Assembly: GCF_030409335.1 (NCBI RefSeq)
Contig: NZ_JAUFPN010000165.1
Span: 1-64,000, forward strand
DNA from: Paeniroseomonas aquatica
Lineage (GTDB): Bacteria > Pseudomonadota > Alphaproteobacteria > Acetobacterales > Acetobacteraceae
DNA length: 64,000 nucleotides
Direction of reading: 5' to 3'
Shown: positions 33,334 through 42,134 of the stretch, piece after piece
How positions within the stretch are numbered: position 1 is the stretch's first letter
Layout of the letters: the number at the start of each line of letters is the position of its first letter
Made by a program: the position numbers and the translations under genes
The notes under the pieces: generated by a model
Seen by the model: only the letters and a program-made list of their open reading frames with translations
Told to the model about the DNA's origin: nothing
Database searches by the model: none

Positions 33334-34569
33334 CTAGCTGCGGACGAAGGCGCAGCCGCCCTCGGCCAGCGGCCGGAAGGCCTGCTCGCTCTCGGTGGTC
33401 TGCAGCAGCTTGTAGTAGTCGAAGGCGCCGCGGCTCTCCTCGGGCTTCTTCACCTCGAAGAGGTAGGCCGGGTGCAGCTTGCGGCCATCGGCGCGGATGC
33501 TGCCGGGGCCGAAGCAGTCGTCGTCGCAGGGTGTCGCCTTCATGCGGGCGACGGTCTCGGCGCCATTGGCCTTGGCGGCGGCGACGCCCATCTCGGCCGC
33601 GACCTTCAGGTAATGCAGCACCGCGGCATACCCGCCCGCGTGGTTCATGCAGAGCGCGTTGTTGCCGATGTTCGGGCGGACGCGGGCGCTGAAGGCGCGG
33701 GTGCGGTCGTTGAGGTCCCAGTAGAAGGTCTCGGTGCAGATCAGCCCCTGGGCGGTGGCAAGCCCCAGGGCATGGACGTCGGGCAGGAACATCAGCAGCG
33801 AGGCGAGCTTGATGCCGCGGCGGCTGAGGCCGAATTCCGCCGCCTGCTTGATGCAGTTGACGGTATCCGAGCCGGCGTTGGCCAGGCCGATGACCTTGGG
33901 CTTCGCCGCCATGGCCTGCACCAGGAAGGAGGAGAAATCGGAGGTGCCGGGGAAGGGGGTGCGGGCGCCGCCGAGGATGCTGCCGCCGGCGGCCTTCACG
34001 AAGGTGCTGGTGTCGCGTTCCAGCGCATGGCCGAAGGCGTAGTCGGCGGTGATGAAGTACCAGCTGTCGCCGCCCGAGCGCACCGTGGCGCCGCCGGTCG
34101 ATTTCGCCAGCATCCAGGTGTCGTAGGTCCAGTGCACCGTATTGGGCGAGCACTTCGACCCCGTGAGGTCGGAGGTGGCGGAGGAGGTGTTGAGGAAGAC
34201 CTTGTTCTTCTCCCGCACGATGTCGTTCACCGCGAGCGCCACCGAGGAGGCGCCGCCGTCGACCACGACGTCGACTCCCTCGCGGTCGATCCACTGCCGG
34301 GTGACGTTGGCGCCGACGTCCGGGCGGTTCTGGTTGTCGGCGAAGATGACTTCGACGTTGAAGCCGCGGTTGCCGAATTCGGCGGCGGCCTGGCGGATGC
34401 AGGCCAGCTCGGTCGGGCCGGTGACGTCCCGGTAGGTGCCGGAAAAGTCGCAGAGCAGCGCGATCTTCAGGGTATTGGCGGCCTGGGCGCGGGCGCTGCG
34501 GAAGGGCAGGCCGCCGAGGGCGGCCGTGGCGGTGGCGGCCTGGAGCAGGCCGCGGCGTGACGTGGTCAT
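33334..34569 (-). CDS. Branched-chain amino-acid-type ABC substrate-binding protein (orphan)
   Basis: The 411-aa product has a Tat-like signal (TTSRRGLLQAATATAALGG, then SARAQA) and a Peripla_BP_6 domain: KIALLCDFSGTYRDVTGP, DNQNRPDVGANVTRQWID, VFLNTSSATSDLTGSKC, and SWYFITADYAFGHALERDT. This family binds Leu/Ile/Val, amides, or aromatic acids. Permease and ATPase genes are not adjacent, so it must borrow a transporter or act as a sensor. Several cysteines late in the protein (CDDDCFGPGS) are common in a subgroup from acetic-acid-type bacteria and Bradyrhizobium. It precedes the PhyH gene on the same strand, suggesting its ligand may be related to that enzyme's substrate. Confidence 0.9.
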   Translation of the reverse strand: MTTSRRGLLQAATATAALGGLPFRSARAQAANTLKIALLCDFSGTYRDVTGPTELACIRQAAAEFGNRGFNVEVIFADNQNRPDVGANVTRQWIDREGVDVVVDGGASSVALAVNDIVREKNKVFLNTSSATSDLTGSKCSPNTVHWTYDTWMLAKSTGGATVRSGGDSWYFITADYAFGHALERDTSTFVKAAGGSILGGARTPFPGTSDFSSFLVQAMAAKPKVIGLANAGSDTVNCIKQAAEFGLSRRGIKLASLLMFLPDVHALGLATAQGLICTETFYWDLNDRTRAFSARVRPNIGNNALCMNHAGGYAAVLHYLKVAAEMGVAAAKANGAETVARMKATPCDDDCFGPGSIRADGRKLHPAYLFEVKKPEESRGAFDYYKLLQTTESEQAFRPLAEGGCAFVRS

Positions 34570-34701
34570 GGTTGTCCTCCCGCACGGCTTGGAAACGCCG
34601 CTTGGCCGGCAAGCTACATCGTTCCGCGTGCAATCTCCAGGGGCGGATTGCGGGTGCCGCGAAGCTGGCGGATGCTGGCCGCAAGCAACAGGAGGAAAGC
34701 C

Positions 34702-36798
34702 ATGGCCGAAGCCCCCGTCGTGCGGTTCGAGGTGGTCGATGGCGTCGGCGTCATCACCGTGGATTATCCGCCGGTGAATGCGCTCGGACCCGGCGTCTCC
34801 GACGGCATCGTTGCCGCGGTGGACCAGGGCGAGGCGGACCCGGCGGTGCGGGCGATGGTGCTGATCGGCGCCGGGCGCAGCTTCATCGCCGGCGCCGACA
34901 TCCGCCGCTTCGGCAAGCCGCGCCCGGCCTCGCCGCGCCGCAGCTACGACGCGCTGGACGCCGCCACCAAGCCGGTGGTCGCGGCCATCCATGGCTATGC
35001 GCTGGGCGGCGGGCTGGAGAATGCGCTCTGCTGCCATTGGCGGATCGCGGTGCCGTCAGCCAAGGTCGGGCTGCCGGAGGTGCTGATCGGCATCCTGCCG
35101 GGCGGCGGCGGGACGCAGCGGCTGCCGCGGCTGATCGGGGCGAAGCCGGCGCTCGAGATGATCGTGACGGGCCGGCACGTGCCGGCGCCGGAAGCGCTCA
35201 CGCTCGGCATCCTCGATGCGCTGGTCGAGGGCGACCTGCGCTCCGAGGCGATCGCCTTCGCCCAATCCGTGGTCGGCAAGCCGATGCGCCGCATCAGCGC
35301 CATGCCGCCGGCGGCCGCCGAGCCGGGGCTGTTCGAGGCGATGCGGACGTCCATCGCCCGCCGCGCCCGCAACCAGCAGGCGCCCTACCACTGCATCGCG
35401 GCGGTGGAGGCGGCGGCGAGCCTGCCCTTCGCCGAGGGCATGGCGGTGGAGAAGCGGCTGTTCGGCGAACTGGAGAACTCGGACGAGGCCCGCGCCCTGC
35501 GCTACGCCTTCTTCGCCGAGCGCGAGGTGGCGCGCATCCCCTTCCTGCCGAAAGATTTGCCGCTGCCGGAGATCCGCACGGCGGCGGTGGTCGGTGCCGG
35601 CACCATGGGCGGCGGCATTGCCATGGGCTTCGCCGATGCCGGCATCCCGGTGAAGCTGCTCGATGCCTCCGCCGAAGGGCTGGCCAAGGGCGTGGCGCGC
35701 ATCCGCGACAACTACGCCGTCAGCGTGAAGCGCGGCAGCCTGACCCAGGCGCAGATGGACCAGCGCCTGCCGCTGGTCGAGCCGGTCGAGAGCTACGAGG
35801 CGATCGCCGGGTGCGACGTGGTGATCGAGGCGGTCTTCGAGCAGCTGGACGTCAAGCAGGCGGTCTTCGCCGAGCTGGACCGGGTGATGCAGCCGGAGGC
35901 GATCCTGCTGACCAATACCTCGGCCATCGACATCGACCGCATCGCCGGCGCGACGCGGCGGCCCGAAATGGTGGCGGGCGCGCATTACTTCGCCCCGGCC
36001 AATGTCATGAAGCTGCTGGAGGTGGTGGAGGGGCCGCGGACCTCACCGACCGTGCTGGCGACCGCGATGAAGCTCGGCCGGACGCTGGGCAAGATCAGCG
36101 CCTATGCCGGGAATTGCGATGGCTTCGCCGCCAACCGCAGCCGCATCGGCTTCACCATGGAACAGAACATCATGGTCGAGGAGGGCGCCCTGCCGGAGCA
36201 GATCGACCGGGTGATGGTCGACTTCGGCTACCCGATGGGGCCCTTCGCGGTGAACGACATGTCGGGCCTCGACGTCAGCTACCTGACGCGCCGCCGGCGG
36301 CAGGCGGAGGACCCGAACTACCGCATGCTGCCGATCCCCGACCGGCTGGTCGAGGCCGGGCGCAAGGGGCAGAAGACCGGCGCCGGCTGGTACCGCTACG
36401 AGAAGGGCGACCGCACGCCGCATGTGGACCCGGAGGTGCATCGCCTCATCCGGGAGGCCGCCGCCGAACAGGGGATCGCGCAGCGCGCCTTCTCGGATGA
36501 GGAGGTGCTGCACCGGCTGCTCTTCGCTTCGGTCAACGAGGTCTGCCGCATCATCGAGGAGGACAAGGCGCTGCGCGCCAGCGACATGGACGTGATGTGG
36601 CTGAACGGCTTCGGCTTCCCGCGCTACCGCGGCGGGCTGATGTTCTGGGCGGATGGCATCGGGGCGCGTGCGATCTACAACCAGGTCGCCGCCTGGCACC
36701 AGCGCTACGGCGACCGCTGGCGGCCGAGCGCCCTGCTGCAGCGGATCGCCGAGGCGGACGGGCTGCTGCGGGAGGCGAAGGCGCCCCGGCTCGGGTAG
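34702..36798 (+). CDS. fadJ: Bifunctional enoyl-CoA hydratase / 3-hydroxyacyl-CoA dehydrogenase
   Basis: The 698-aa protein has an N-terminal crotonase domain (VNALGPGVSDGI, GRSFIAGADIRRF oxyanion loop, GYALGGGLENAL). It continues as an HCDH domain with NAD motif VGAGTMGGGIAMGFADAG (about 296-313), NTSAIDIDRIA, GAHYFAPANVMKLLEVV with the catalytic His, and a C-terminal HCDH repeat (GFGFPRYRGG). It carries out the second and third steps of beta-oxidation. Thiolase is not adjacent. The ATG at 34702 has GGAGGAAAG six bases upstream. Strand and gap suggest a single-gene unit ending at the hairpin at 36783. The FadJ/FadB name is for architecture; substrate chain length is unknown. Confidence 0.95.
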   Translation: MAEAPVVRFEVVDGVGVITVDYPPVNALGPGVSDGIVAAVDQGEADPAVRAMVLIGAGRSFIAGADIRRFGKPRPASPRRSYDALDAATKPVVAAIHGYALGGGLENALCCHWRIAVPSAKVGLPEVLIGILPGGGGTQRLPRLIGAKPALEMIVTGRHVPAPEALTLGILDALVEGDLRSEAIAFAQSVVGKPMRRISAMPPAAAEPGLFEAMRTSIARRARNQQAPYHCIAAVEAAASLPFAEGMAVEKRLFGELENSDEARALRYAFFAEREVARIPFLPKDLPLPEIRTAAVVGAGTMGGGIAMGFADAGIPVKLLDASAEGLAKGVARIRDNYAVSVKRGSLTQAQMDQRLPLVEPVESYEAIAGCDVVIEAVFEQLDVKQAVFAELDRVMQPEAILLTNTSAIDIDRIAGATRRPEMVAGAHYFAPANVMKLLEVVEGPRTSPTVLATAMKLGRTLGKISAYAGNCDGFAANRSRIGFTMEQNIMVEEGALPEQIDRVMVDFGYPMGPFAVNDMSGLDVSYLTRRRRQAEDPNYRMLPIPDRLVEAGRKGQKTGAGWYRYEKGDRTPHVDPEVHRLIREAAAEQGIAQRAFSDEEVLHRLLFASVNEVCRIIEEDKALRASDMDVMWLNGFGFPRYRGGLMFWADGIGARAIYNQVAAWHQRYGDRWRPSALLQRIAEADGLLREAKAPRLG

Positions 36799-36807
36799 AG
36801 CCGGGGC
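36783..36807. terminator. Strong bidirectional hairpin between fadJ and dctM
   Basis: A perfect 10-bp stem, GCCCCGGCTC (36783-36792) and GAGCCGGGGC (36798-36807), closes a 5-nt loop. It spans the fadJ stop codon and stands ten bases from the end of the convergent TRAP gene, so it can stop transcription from both sides. Confidence 0.55.
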
Positions 36808-36816
36808 GGCGGCGCG

Positions 36817-38232
36817 CTACCGGAAGACCGGCGGCGCGTCGTCCTCGGGCAGGTCGGGCAGCGGCACCTCGATGCGGACGGTGCTGGGGTCGACGCCCGA
36901 GCCCTTGTCCAGCCAGTAGGTCACGCTCTCCGGCCAGAAGATGACGATGGCGACGAGGATGAGCTGCAGCCCCACCCAGGGGATGGCGCCCCAGTAGATG
37001 TCGCTCGACTTCACCTCCTTCGGGGCGATGCCGCGCAGGTAGAAGAGCGCGAAGCCGAAGGGCGGGTGCATGAAGCTGGTCTGCATGTTCACGCAGATCA
37101 GCACGCCGAACCACACGAGATCGATGCCGAGCTTGGCGGCGATGGGCGCGAGCAGCGGGATGATGATGAAGGCGATCTCGAAGAAGTCGAGGAAGAAGGC
37201 CAGGAAGAAGATGAAGACCTGGCTGAAGATCAGGAAGCCGGTCTGCCCGCCCGGGAGCTTGGCCAGCATGTGCTCGATCCACAGGCTGCCGTCGACGCCC
37301 TGGAAGACCAGGCTGAACACCGTCGCGCCGATCAGGATGAAGATCACCATGGCGGTGATCCGCATGGTGTTCTCCATCGCCTGGCGCAGCAGCGACCAGG
37401 TGAAGCGGCCGTTCATCCAGGCCAGCACGATGGCGCCCATCGCGCCCATGGCGCCGGCCTCGGTCGGCGTGGCGAGGCCCATGAAGATGGTGCCGAGCAC
37501 CAGGAAGATGAGCACGACGCAGGGCACCATGCCCTTGACGACGCGCCAGATCAGCGGCCAGCCGCGGCTGCCCAGCGCCTCGTCCGGCAGGGCCGGGACC
37601 TTGTGCGGGGCGAAGATGCTGACGCCGACGATGAACAGGATGAAGAGCAGGATCTGCAGGATGCTGGGGCCGATGGCGCCGGCGTACATGTCGCCGACCG
37701 ACTTGCCGAGCTGGTCGCCGAGCACGATCAGCACCAGGGACGGCGGGATCACCTGGGTGATGGTGCCCGACGCCGCGATGACGCCGGTCGCGATGCGCAT
37801 GTCGTAGCCGTATTTCATCATGATCGGCAGGCTGATCATGCCCATGGCGATCACCGAGGCCGCGACGGTGCCGGTGATGGCGCCGAGGATGGCGCCGACG
37901 ATGATGACGGCATAGGCGAGGCCGCCGGGGATCTTGCCGAAGAGCTGCCCGGTGCCCTCCAGCAGGTCCTCCGCCAGACCGCAGCGTTCCAGGATGGCGC
38001 CCATCAGGGTGAAGAAGGGGATCGAGAGCAGCAGGTCGTTCTGCACGATCCCGAAGACCCGCAGCGGCAGGTTGCCGAGGTAGGCCGAGGTGAAGAAGCC
38101 CAGCTCGATCGAGATGAAGCCGAAGAACAGCCCCACGGCCGAGAGGCTGAAGGCCACGGGGAAGCCGAGGATGAGGAAGACCACCAGCCCGCCGAACATC
38201 AGCGGCGCCATCACGTCCATGTCGATCGTCAT
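36817..38232 (-). CDS. dctM: TRAP transporter large permease (DctM family)
   Basis: The 471-aa protein has a dozen or so membrane helices and family motifs including GFPVAFSLSAVGLFFG at the start, GLAYAVIIVGAILGAITGTVAASVIAMGMI, SGTITQVIPPSLVLIVLGDQ, and GLATPTEAGAMGAMGA. It uses the sodium gradient to import the acid delivered by DctP. Length exceeds the usual ~430 aa, as in the mannitol/chloroaromatic subgroup. It is the last gene of a dctP-dctQ-dctM operon. Confidence 0.95.
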   Translation of the reverse strand: MTIDMDVMAPLMFGGLVVFLILGFPVAFSLSAVGLFFGFISIELGFFTSAYLGNLPLRVFGIVQNDLLLSIPFFTLMGAILERCGLAEDLLEGTGQLFGKIPGGLAYAVIIVGAILGAITGTVAASVIAMGMISLPIMMKYGYDMRIATGVIAASGTITQVIPPSLVLIVLGDQLGKSVGDMYAGAIGPSILQILLFILFIVGVSIFAPHKVPALPDEALGSRGWPLIWRVVKGMVPCVVLIFLVLGTIFMGLATPTEAGAMGAMGAIVLAWMNGRFTWSLLRQAMENTMRITAMVIFILIGATVFSLVFQGVDGSLWIEHMLAKLPGGQTGFLIFSQVFIFFLAFFLDFFEIAFIIIPLLAPIAAKLGIDLVWFGVLICVNMQTSFMHPPFGFALFYLRGIAPKEVKSSDIYWGAIPWVGLQLILVAIVIFWPESVTYWLDKGSGVDPSTVRIEVPLPDLPEDDAPPVFR

Positions 38233-38269
38233 TGGGGCAGGGCGTCCTGGCGGGGTGGCGTGGCGGGGA

Positions 38270-38818
38270 TCACTGCTCGGGGCGGTGGTACTCGACCACC
38301 ACCTCGGCAGCGGGCTGGATGCCGCGCAGCAGCGCGATGCGCTTGATGAGCTCGGAGAAGCCCTGCAGCGAGAGCAGGACGAAGCCGATCGGCAGCAGGA
38401 TCTTCACCGGCCAGCGCAGCAGGCCGCCGGCATTTGGGCTGCCCTCGTGGCGCACCCAGCTGTCGAGGAAGAAGGGCCAGGTCATCCAGGCCAGCAGCAG
38501 CACCGCCGGCAGCATGAAGAAGATGAAGCCGAAGACGTCGATCCAGAGCTGGGTCCGGCGGGAGACGTTGCTGTAGAGGATGTCGACCCGGACATGCTCG
38601 TTGCGGAACAGGGTATAGGAGGCGCCGAGCATGACGATGGCGCCGAACAGGTACCACTGCACCTCGAGCCAGGCGTTCGAGCTGTAGGAGACGCCGTAGC
38701 GCACGAAGGCATTGCCGGCGCTGATGGTGCAGGCAGCCAGCACCGCCCAGTCCGCCAGCTTGCCGACGCCGCTGTTCAGCCGGTCCACGCCGCGGCTGAA
38801 TGCCATCAAGGGACCCAT
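38270..38818 (-). CDS. dctQ: TRAP transporter small permease (DctQ family)
   Basis: The 182-aa product contains four membrane helices with the DctQ signature region around SSNAWLEVQWYLFGAIVMLGASYTLFRNEHVRVDILY. It pairs with DctM. Located 15 bp after dctP and 37 bp before dctM. Confidence 0.92.
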   Translation of the reverse strand: MGPLMAFSRGVDRLNSGVGKLADWAVLAACTISAGNAFVRYGVSYSSNAWLEVQWYLFGAIVMLGASYTLFRNEHVRVDILYSNVSRRTQLWIDVFGFIFFMLPAVLLLAWMTWPFFLDSWVRHEGSPNAGGLLRWPVKILLPIGFVLLSLQGFSELIKRIALLRGIQPAAEVVVEYHRPEQ

Positions 38819-38833
38819 GGCCCGCCGTCTCCC

Positions 38834-39934
38834 CTAGCGCCGCTGCTGTTCCTGGGCGTGCATGAAGTAGCCGAAATTGTCGAAGCCGCTCTCGGCGACG
38901 CGGAACCACTGGTACTGGCTGTCGCGGAAGGCGCGCCAGGGCTCGTAGACCTTCTTGAAGGCGGGGTTCCTGGCCGCGGTCTCGTCATAGAGCTCGAAGG
39001 TGGCCTTGTAGCAGGCCTGCATCACCTCGCGCGGGAAGGCCCGCAGCTGGGTGCCGGCGGCGACCAGGCGGCGCAGCGCCGGCGGGTTCTGCACGTCGTA
39101 CTTGGCCATGGTCTCGATCGTGCTGTCGCGGCAGGCGGATTCGAGCACGTCCTTGTAGAGCTGCGGCAGCTCCTCGTACTTCGCCTTGTTGATGTAGAAG
39201 GACAGGTTCAGCGAGCCCTCCCACCAGCCGGGGTAGTAGTAGAAGGGGGCGACGCGGTTGAAGCCGAGCTTCTCGTCGTCATAGGGCCCGATCCATTCGG
39301 CGGCATCGATCGTGCCCTTCTCCAGCGCCGGGTAGATGTCGCCGCCGGCGATCTGCTGCGGCACCACGCCGAGCTTCTGCAGCACGTTGCCGGCGAAGCC
39401 GCCGACCCGGAACTTCAGCCCGCGCAGGTCCTCGACGGTCTTGATTTCCTTGCGGAACCAGCCGCCCATCTGCGCCCCGGTATTGCCGGCGGGGATGGAG
39501 ACGATGTTGTAGCCGTCGAAGAATTCCTTCAGCACCTCGCGGCCGCCGCCGGCCTGCAGCCAGGCGTTGTTCTGCCGCATGTTCAGGCCGAAGGGGACGG
39601 CGCCGTCGAAGGCGAAGGTCGGGTCCTTGCCGACGAAGTAGTAGCTCGCGGTATGCGCGCAATCGACCGTGCCGGTCTGCACCGCGTCGGCGACGGCGAG
39701 GCCGGGCACCAGCTCGCCGGCGGCGAAGGTGCGGATCTGGAATTTGCCGTCGGTGAGTGCTGCGACCCGCTTCCCCACGTGCTCGCCGGCGCCGTAGATG
39801 GTGTCGAGCGACTTCGGGAAGGAGGAGGCGCAGCGCCAGCGGATCTCGGGCAGGGCGCCCTGGGCCAGGGCCGGGGTGGACAAGGCGACCGCGCCGGCCG
39901 CGGCGGCACCGGCAAACAATCCACGACGATCCAT
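38834..39934 (-). CDS. dctP: TRAP transporter substrate-binding protein (DctP family)
   Basis: The 366-aa protein has a Tat-like signal (MDRRGLFAGAAAAGAVALSTPALAQ) and a DctP fold. It includes WRCASSFPKSLDTIYGAGE, AVQTGTVDCAHTASYYFVGKDP, FRVGGFAGNVLQKLGVVPQQIAGGDIYPALEKGTIDAAEW and the conserved binding arginine. This variant resembles the dimeric TRAP proteins for keto acids and related monocarboxylates; the ligand is uncertain. The ATG at 39934 gives an RR motif at residues 3-4. First gene of the TRAP operon. Confidence 0.93.
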   Translation of the reverse strand: MDRRGLFAGAAAAGAVALSTPALAQGALPEIRWRCASSFPKSLDTIYGAGEHVGKRVAALTDGKFQIRTFAAGELVPGLAVADAVQTGTVDCAHTASYYFVGKDPTFAFDGAVPFGLNMRQNNAWLQAGGGREVLKEFFDGYNIVSIPAGNTGAQMGGWFRKEIKTVEDLRGLKFRVGGFAGNVLQKLGVVPQQIAGGDIYPALEKGTIDAAEWIGPYDDEKLGFNRVAPFYYYPGWWEGSLNLSFYINKAKYEELPQLYKDVLESACRDSTIETMAKYDVQNPPALRRLVAAGTQLRAFPREVMQACYKATFELYDETAARNPAFKKVYEPWRAFRDSQYQWFRVAESGFDNFGYFMHAQEQQRR

Positions 39935-39989
39935 GCGATTCCTGGCCCCCGAGCAATTCGGCATGCGCGCCTTCGGCGCTTCCCGCTTC

Positions 39990-40016
39990 CCTATAGCCTC
40001 ATTGCACGAATGTTAA
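39990..40016 (-). promoter_or_regulatory. Possible promoter of the TRAP operon
   Basis: On the minus strand, TTAACA (40011-40016) and TATAGG (39990-39995) are separated by 15 bases, 56 bases upstream of the dctP ATG, in a short AT-rich patch between divergent operons. Spacing is shorter than ideal; an alternative -35 two bases further would give 17. Confidence 0.3.
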
Positions 40017-40109
40017 GTGAGTGTTTTGCCATGATGACCCCCCGGCGCCTCTTCGCGCGGGTCGCGAGTGGGGTACACTGTCCGCCGTGCAACCGATACG
40101 CGCCCGCCC

Positions 40110-42134
40110 GTGCTGACAGGCCTCCTTCTCTGCATCCTGCTGCTGGGCCTGCTGGCGCTGGCGGCGGTCGGGCTGGGGCGGCACCCGCTCGCCGGGCGGG
40201 TGGTGCATGGCGGTTGCCTCGCGATCAGCCTCGGCTTCGCCGGGCTGGCGCTGGCCGGGCTCGGCTTAGGCCTGCCGGAGGCGCCGCTGGCGCTGCCCAT
40301 CGGCCTGCCCGGGGCAGGGGCGGCCAGCCTGCTGGCGCTGGACGGGCTCTCCGCCTGGTTCCTGCTGCTGCTGGGGGTCACCGGGGCCTGCGCCTCGCTC
40401 TATGCCCTCGGGGCGCCGGCCGGGCCGCCGCGCAGCCTGCCGCCCTTCCCGCTGTTCCTCGCGGGCATGGCGATCTGCCTGGCCGCGGCCGATGCCTTCA
40501 CCCTGCTGCTGGGCTTCGAGCTGATGTCCCTCGCTTCCTGGGCGCTGGTCGCGGCGGATCACGCCGAGGCGGAGAACCGGGCGGCGGCCCGGCGCTACCT
40601 GATGTTCGCGGCGCTGGCCGGGGCCTGCCTGGTCCCGGCCTTCGGCCTGCTGGCCGCCGGCGCCGGGGGGCTCGACTTCACCGCGCTCCGGGCTGCGCCG
40701 CCCGAGGGCTGGCGGGCGGCCGCGGTGCTGGCCCTGGCGCTGGCCGGGGCGGGGGCCAAGGCCGGGCTGGTGCCGCTGCACGCCTGGCTGCCGCTGGCGC
40801 ATCCGGCGGCGCCGAGCCATGTCTCGGCGCTGATGTCGGGGGCGATGACCAAGGTCGCCCTGTACGTGCTGGCGCGGCTGCTGCTCGACCTCTGCGGTCC
40901 GCTGCAGCCGGCCTGGTGGGGTGTGCCGCTGCTGGCGGCCGGCGCCTGCTCGGCGCTGTTCGGCGCCCTCCGGGCCAACATGGAGGGCGACACGAAGGTC
41001 CTGCTGGCCTGCTCGACCATCGAGAACATCGGCTTCATCACCGTGGCGCTGGGCCTGGTGCTGGCCTTCCGCGGCGCCGACCTCGGGCCTCTGGCGGCGC
41101 TGGCGGCCGGCGCCGCGCTGCTGCACGCGCTGAACCACGGGGTGTTCAAGACCCTGCTGTTCCTCGTCGCCGGGGCGGTGGCGCATGGCGCGGGCAGCCG
41201 GAAGCTGGACCGGCTGGGCGGGCTGATCCATGCCATGCCGGTGACGGCGCTGGCGGCGCTGGTCGGCATGGCGGCCGCCGCCTCGCTGCCGCCGCTCTCG
41301 GGCTTCGCCAGCGAATGGCTGCTGCTGGAGGCCCTGCTGGCGGGATGGCGGGTCGGCGACATCGGCTTCCAGGTGGTCGCGGCGGCGGCGACCGCGCTGG
41401 TCGCCATGGCCGCGGCGCTGGCGGCGGCGGCCATGCTGCGCTGCTTCGGGCTGGTCTTCCTCGGCCGCATCCGCAGCCCGCGGGCGGCCGGGGCCGAGGA
41501 GGTCCCGCGGCTCGAGCGCCTGTCGCTGCTGCTGCCGGCCGGGCTGACCGTGCTGCTCGGGCTCTTCCCCGCGGCGATGCTGGGCCTCGCGGCGCCGGCC
41601 ATCGCCGTGCTCGCCGGGCCGGCGGCGCTGCCCCCGGCGCGCGGCCTGGCGCTCACCGCCGGGGAGGGGGCCTCGACCTACCTGCCGCTGGCGGTCGCCG
41701 GGCTGCTGGTGGCGAGCCTCGTCACCGTCTGGTTCCTGGTGCGGCGGCGCTCGACCGGGGCGACGCTGCGCGGGCCGGTGTGGAATTGCGGCTTCATCGA
41801 CCCGCCGCCCTGGCTGCCCTTCGGCGACCCGCTGAGCCAGCCCGGCGCCGCCGGCATGGCGCAGCCGCTGCGGCGGATGCTCGGGGGCTCGCTGCTGGGC
41901 GCGACCGAGACGGTGCTGATGCGCGCCCCGGGCGACCCGCGCCCGGGGCATTACGCCGCGCAGGCCGCCGACCCCTCCGAGGCAGGGCTGCTGGCGCCGC
42001 TGGCGCGGCTGCGGGATTCGGTCGCCGGCCGGGCGGAGCGGCTGCGCGAGCTGACCATCCGCGGCTGCCTCGGGCTCAGCTTCGGCACGCTGGTCGGGCT
42101 GCTGGCGCTGCTGGCCTGGCTGGAGGGAGGCTGA
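40110..42134 (+). CDS. hyfB: Hydrogenase-4/complex-I-like antiporter subunit HyfB
   Basis: The 674-aa membrane protein is a NuoL/M-type proton-translocating subunit with about 15-16 helices. Conserved features are LLLGFELMSLASW (helix-5 Glu), KAGLVPLHAWLPLAHPAAPSHVSALMSG, NHGVFKTLLFLVAGAVAHGAGSRKLDRLGGL and the LPPLSGFASEW loop. The C-terminal part includes WNCGFIDPPPWLPFGDPLSQP, typical of HyfB/HycC. Start is uncertain: GTG at 40110 places the first helix a few residues in; GTG at 40068 adds 14 polar residues; neither has a good ribosome site. First of six coupled genes for a complex-I-like machine. Confidence 0.88.
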   Translation: MLTGLLLCILLLGLLALAAVGLGRHPLAGRVVHGGCLAISLGFAGLALAGLGLGLPEAPLALPIGLPGAGAASLLALDGLSAWFLLLLGVTGACASLYALGAPAGPPRSLPPFPLFLAGMAICLAAADAFTLLLGFELMSLASWALVAADHAEAENRAAARRYLMFAALAGACLVPAFGLLAAGAGGLDFTALRAAPPEGWRAAAVLALALAGAGAKAGLVPLHAWLPLAHPAAPSHVSALMSGAMTKVALYVLARLLLDLCGPLQPAWWGVPLLAAGACSALFGALRANMEGDTKVLLACSTIENIGFITVALGLVLAFRGADLGPLAALAAGAALLHALNHGVFKTLLFLVAGAVAHGAGSRKLDRLGGLIHAMPVTALAALVGMAAAASLPPLSGFASEWLLLEALLAGWRVGDIGFQVVAAAATALVAMAAALAAAAMLRCFGLVFLGRIRSPRAAGAEEVPRLERLSLLLPAGLTVLLGLFPAAMLGLAAPAIAVLAGPAALPPARGLALTAGEGASTYLPLAVAGLLVASLVTVWFLVRRRSTGATLRGPVWNCGFIDPPPWLPFGDPLSQPGAAGMAQPLRRMLGGSLLGATETVLMRAPGDPRPGHYAAQAADPSEAGLLAPLARLRDSVAGRAERLRELTIRGCLGLSFGTLVGLLALLAWLEGG

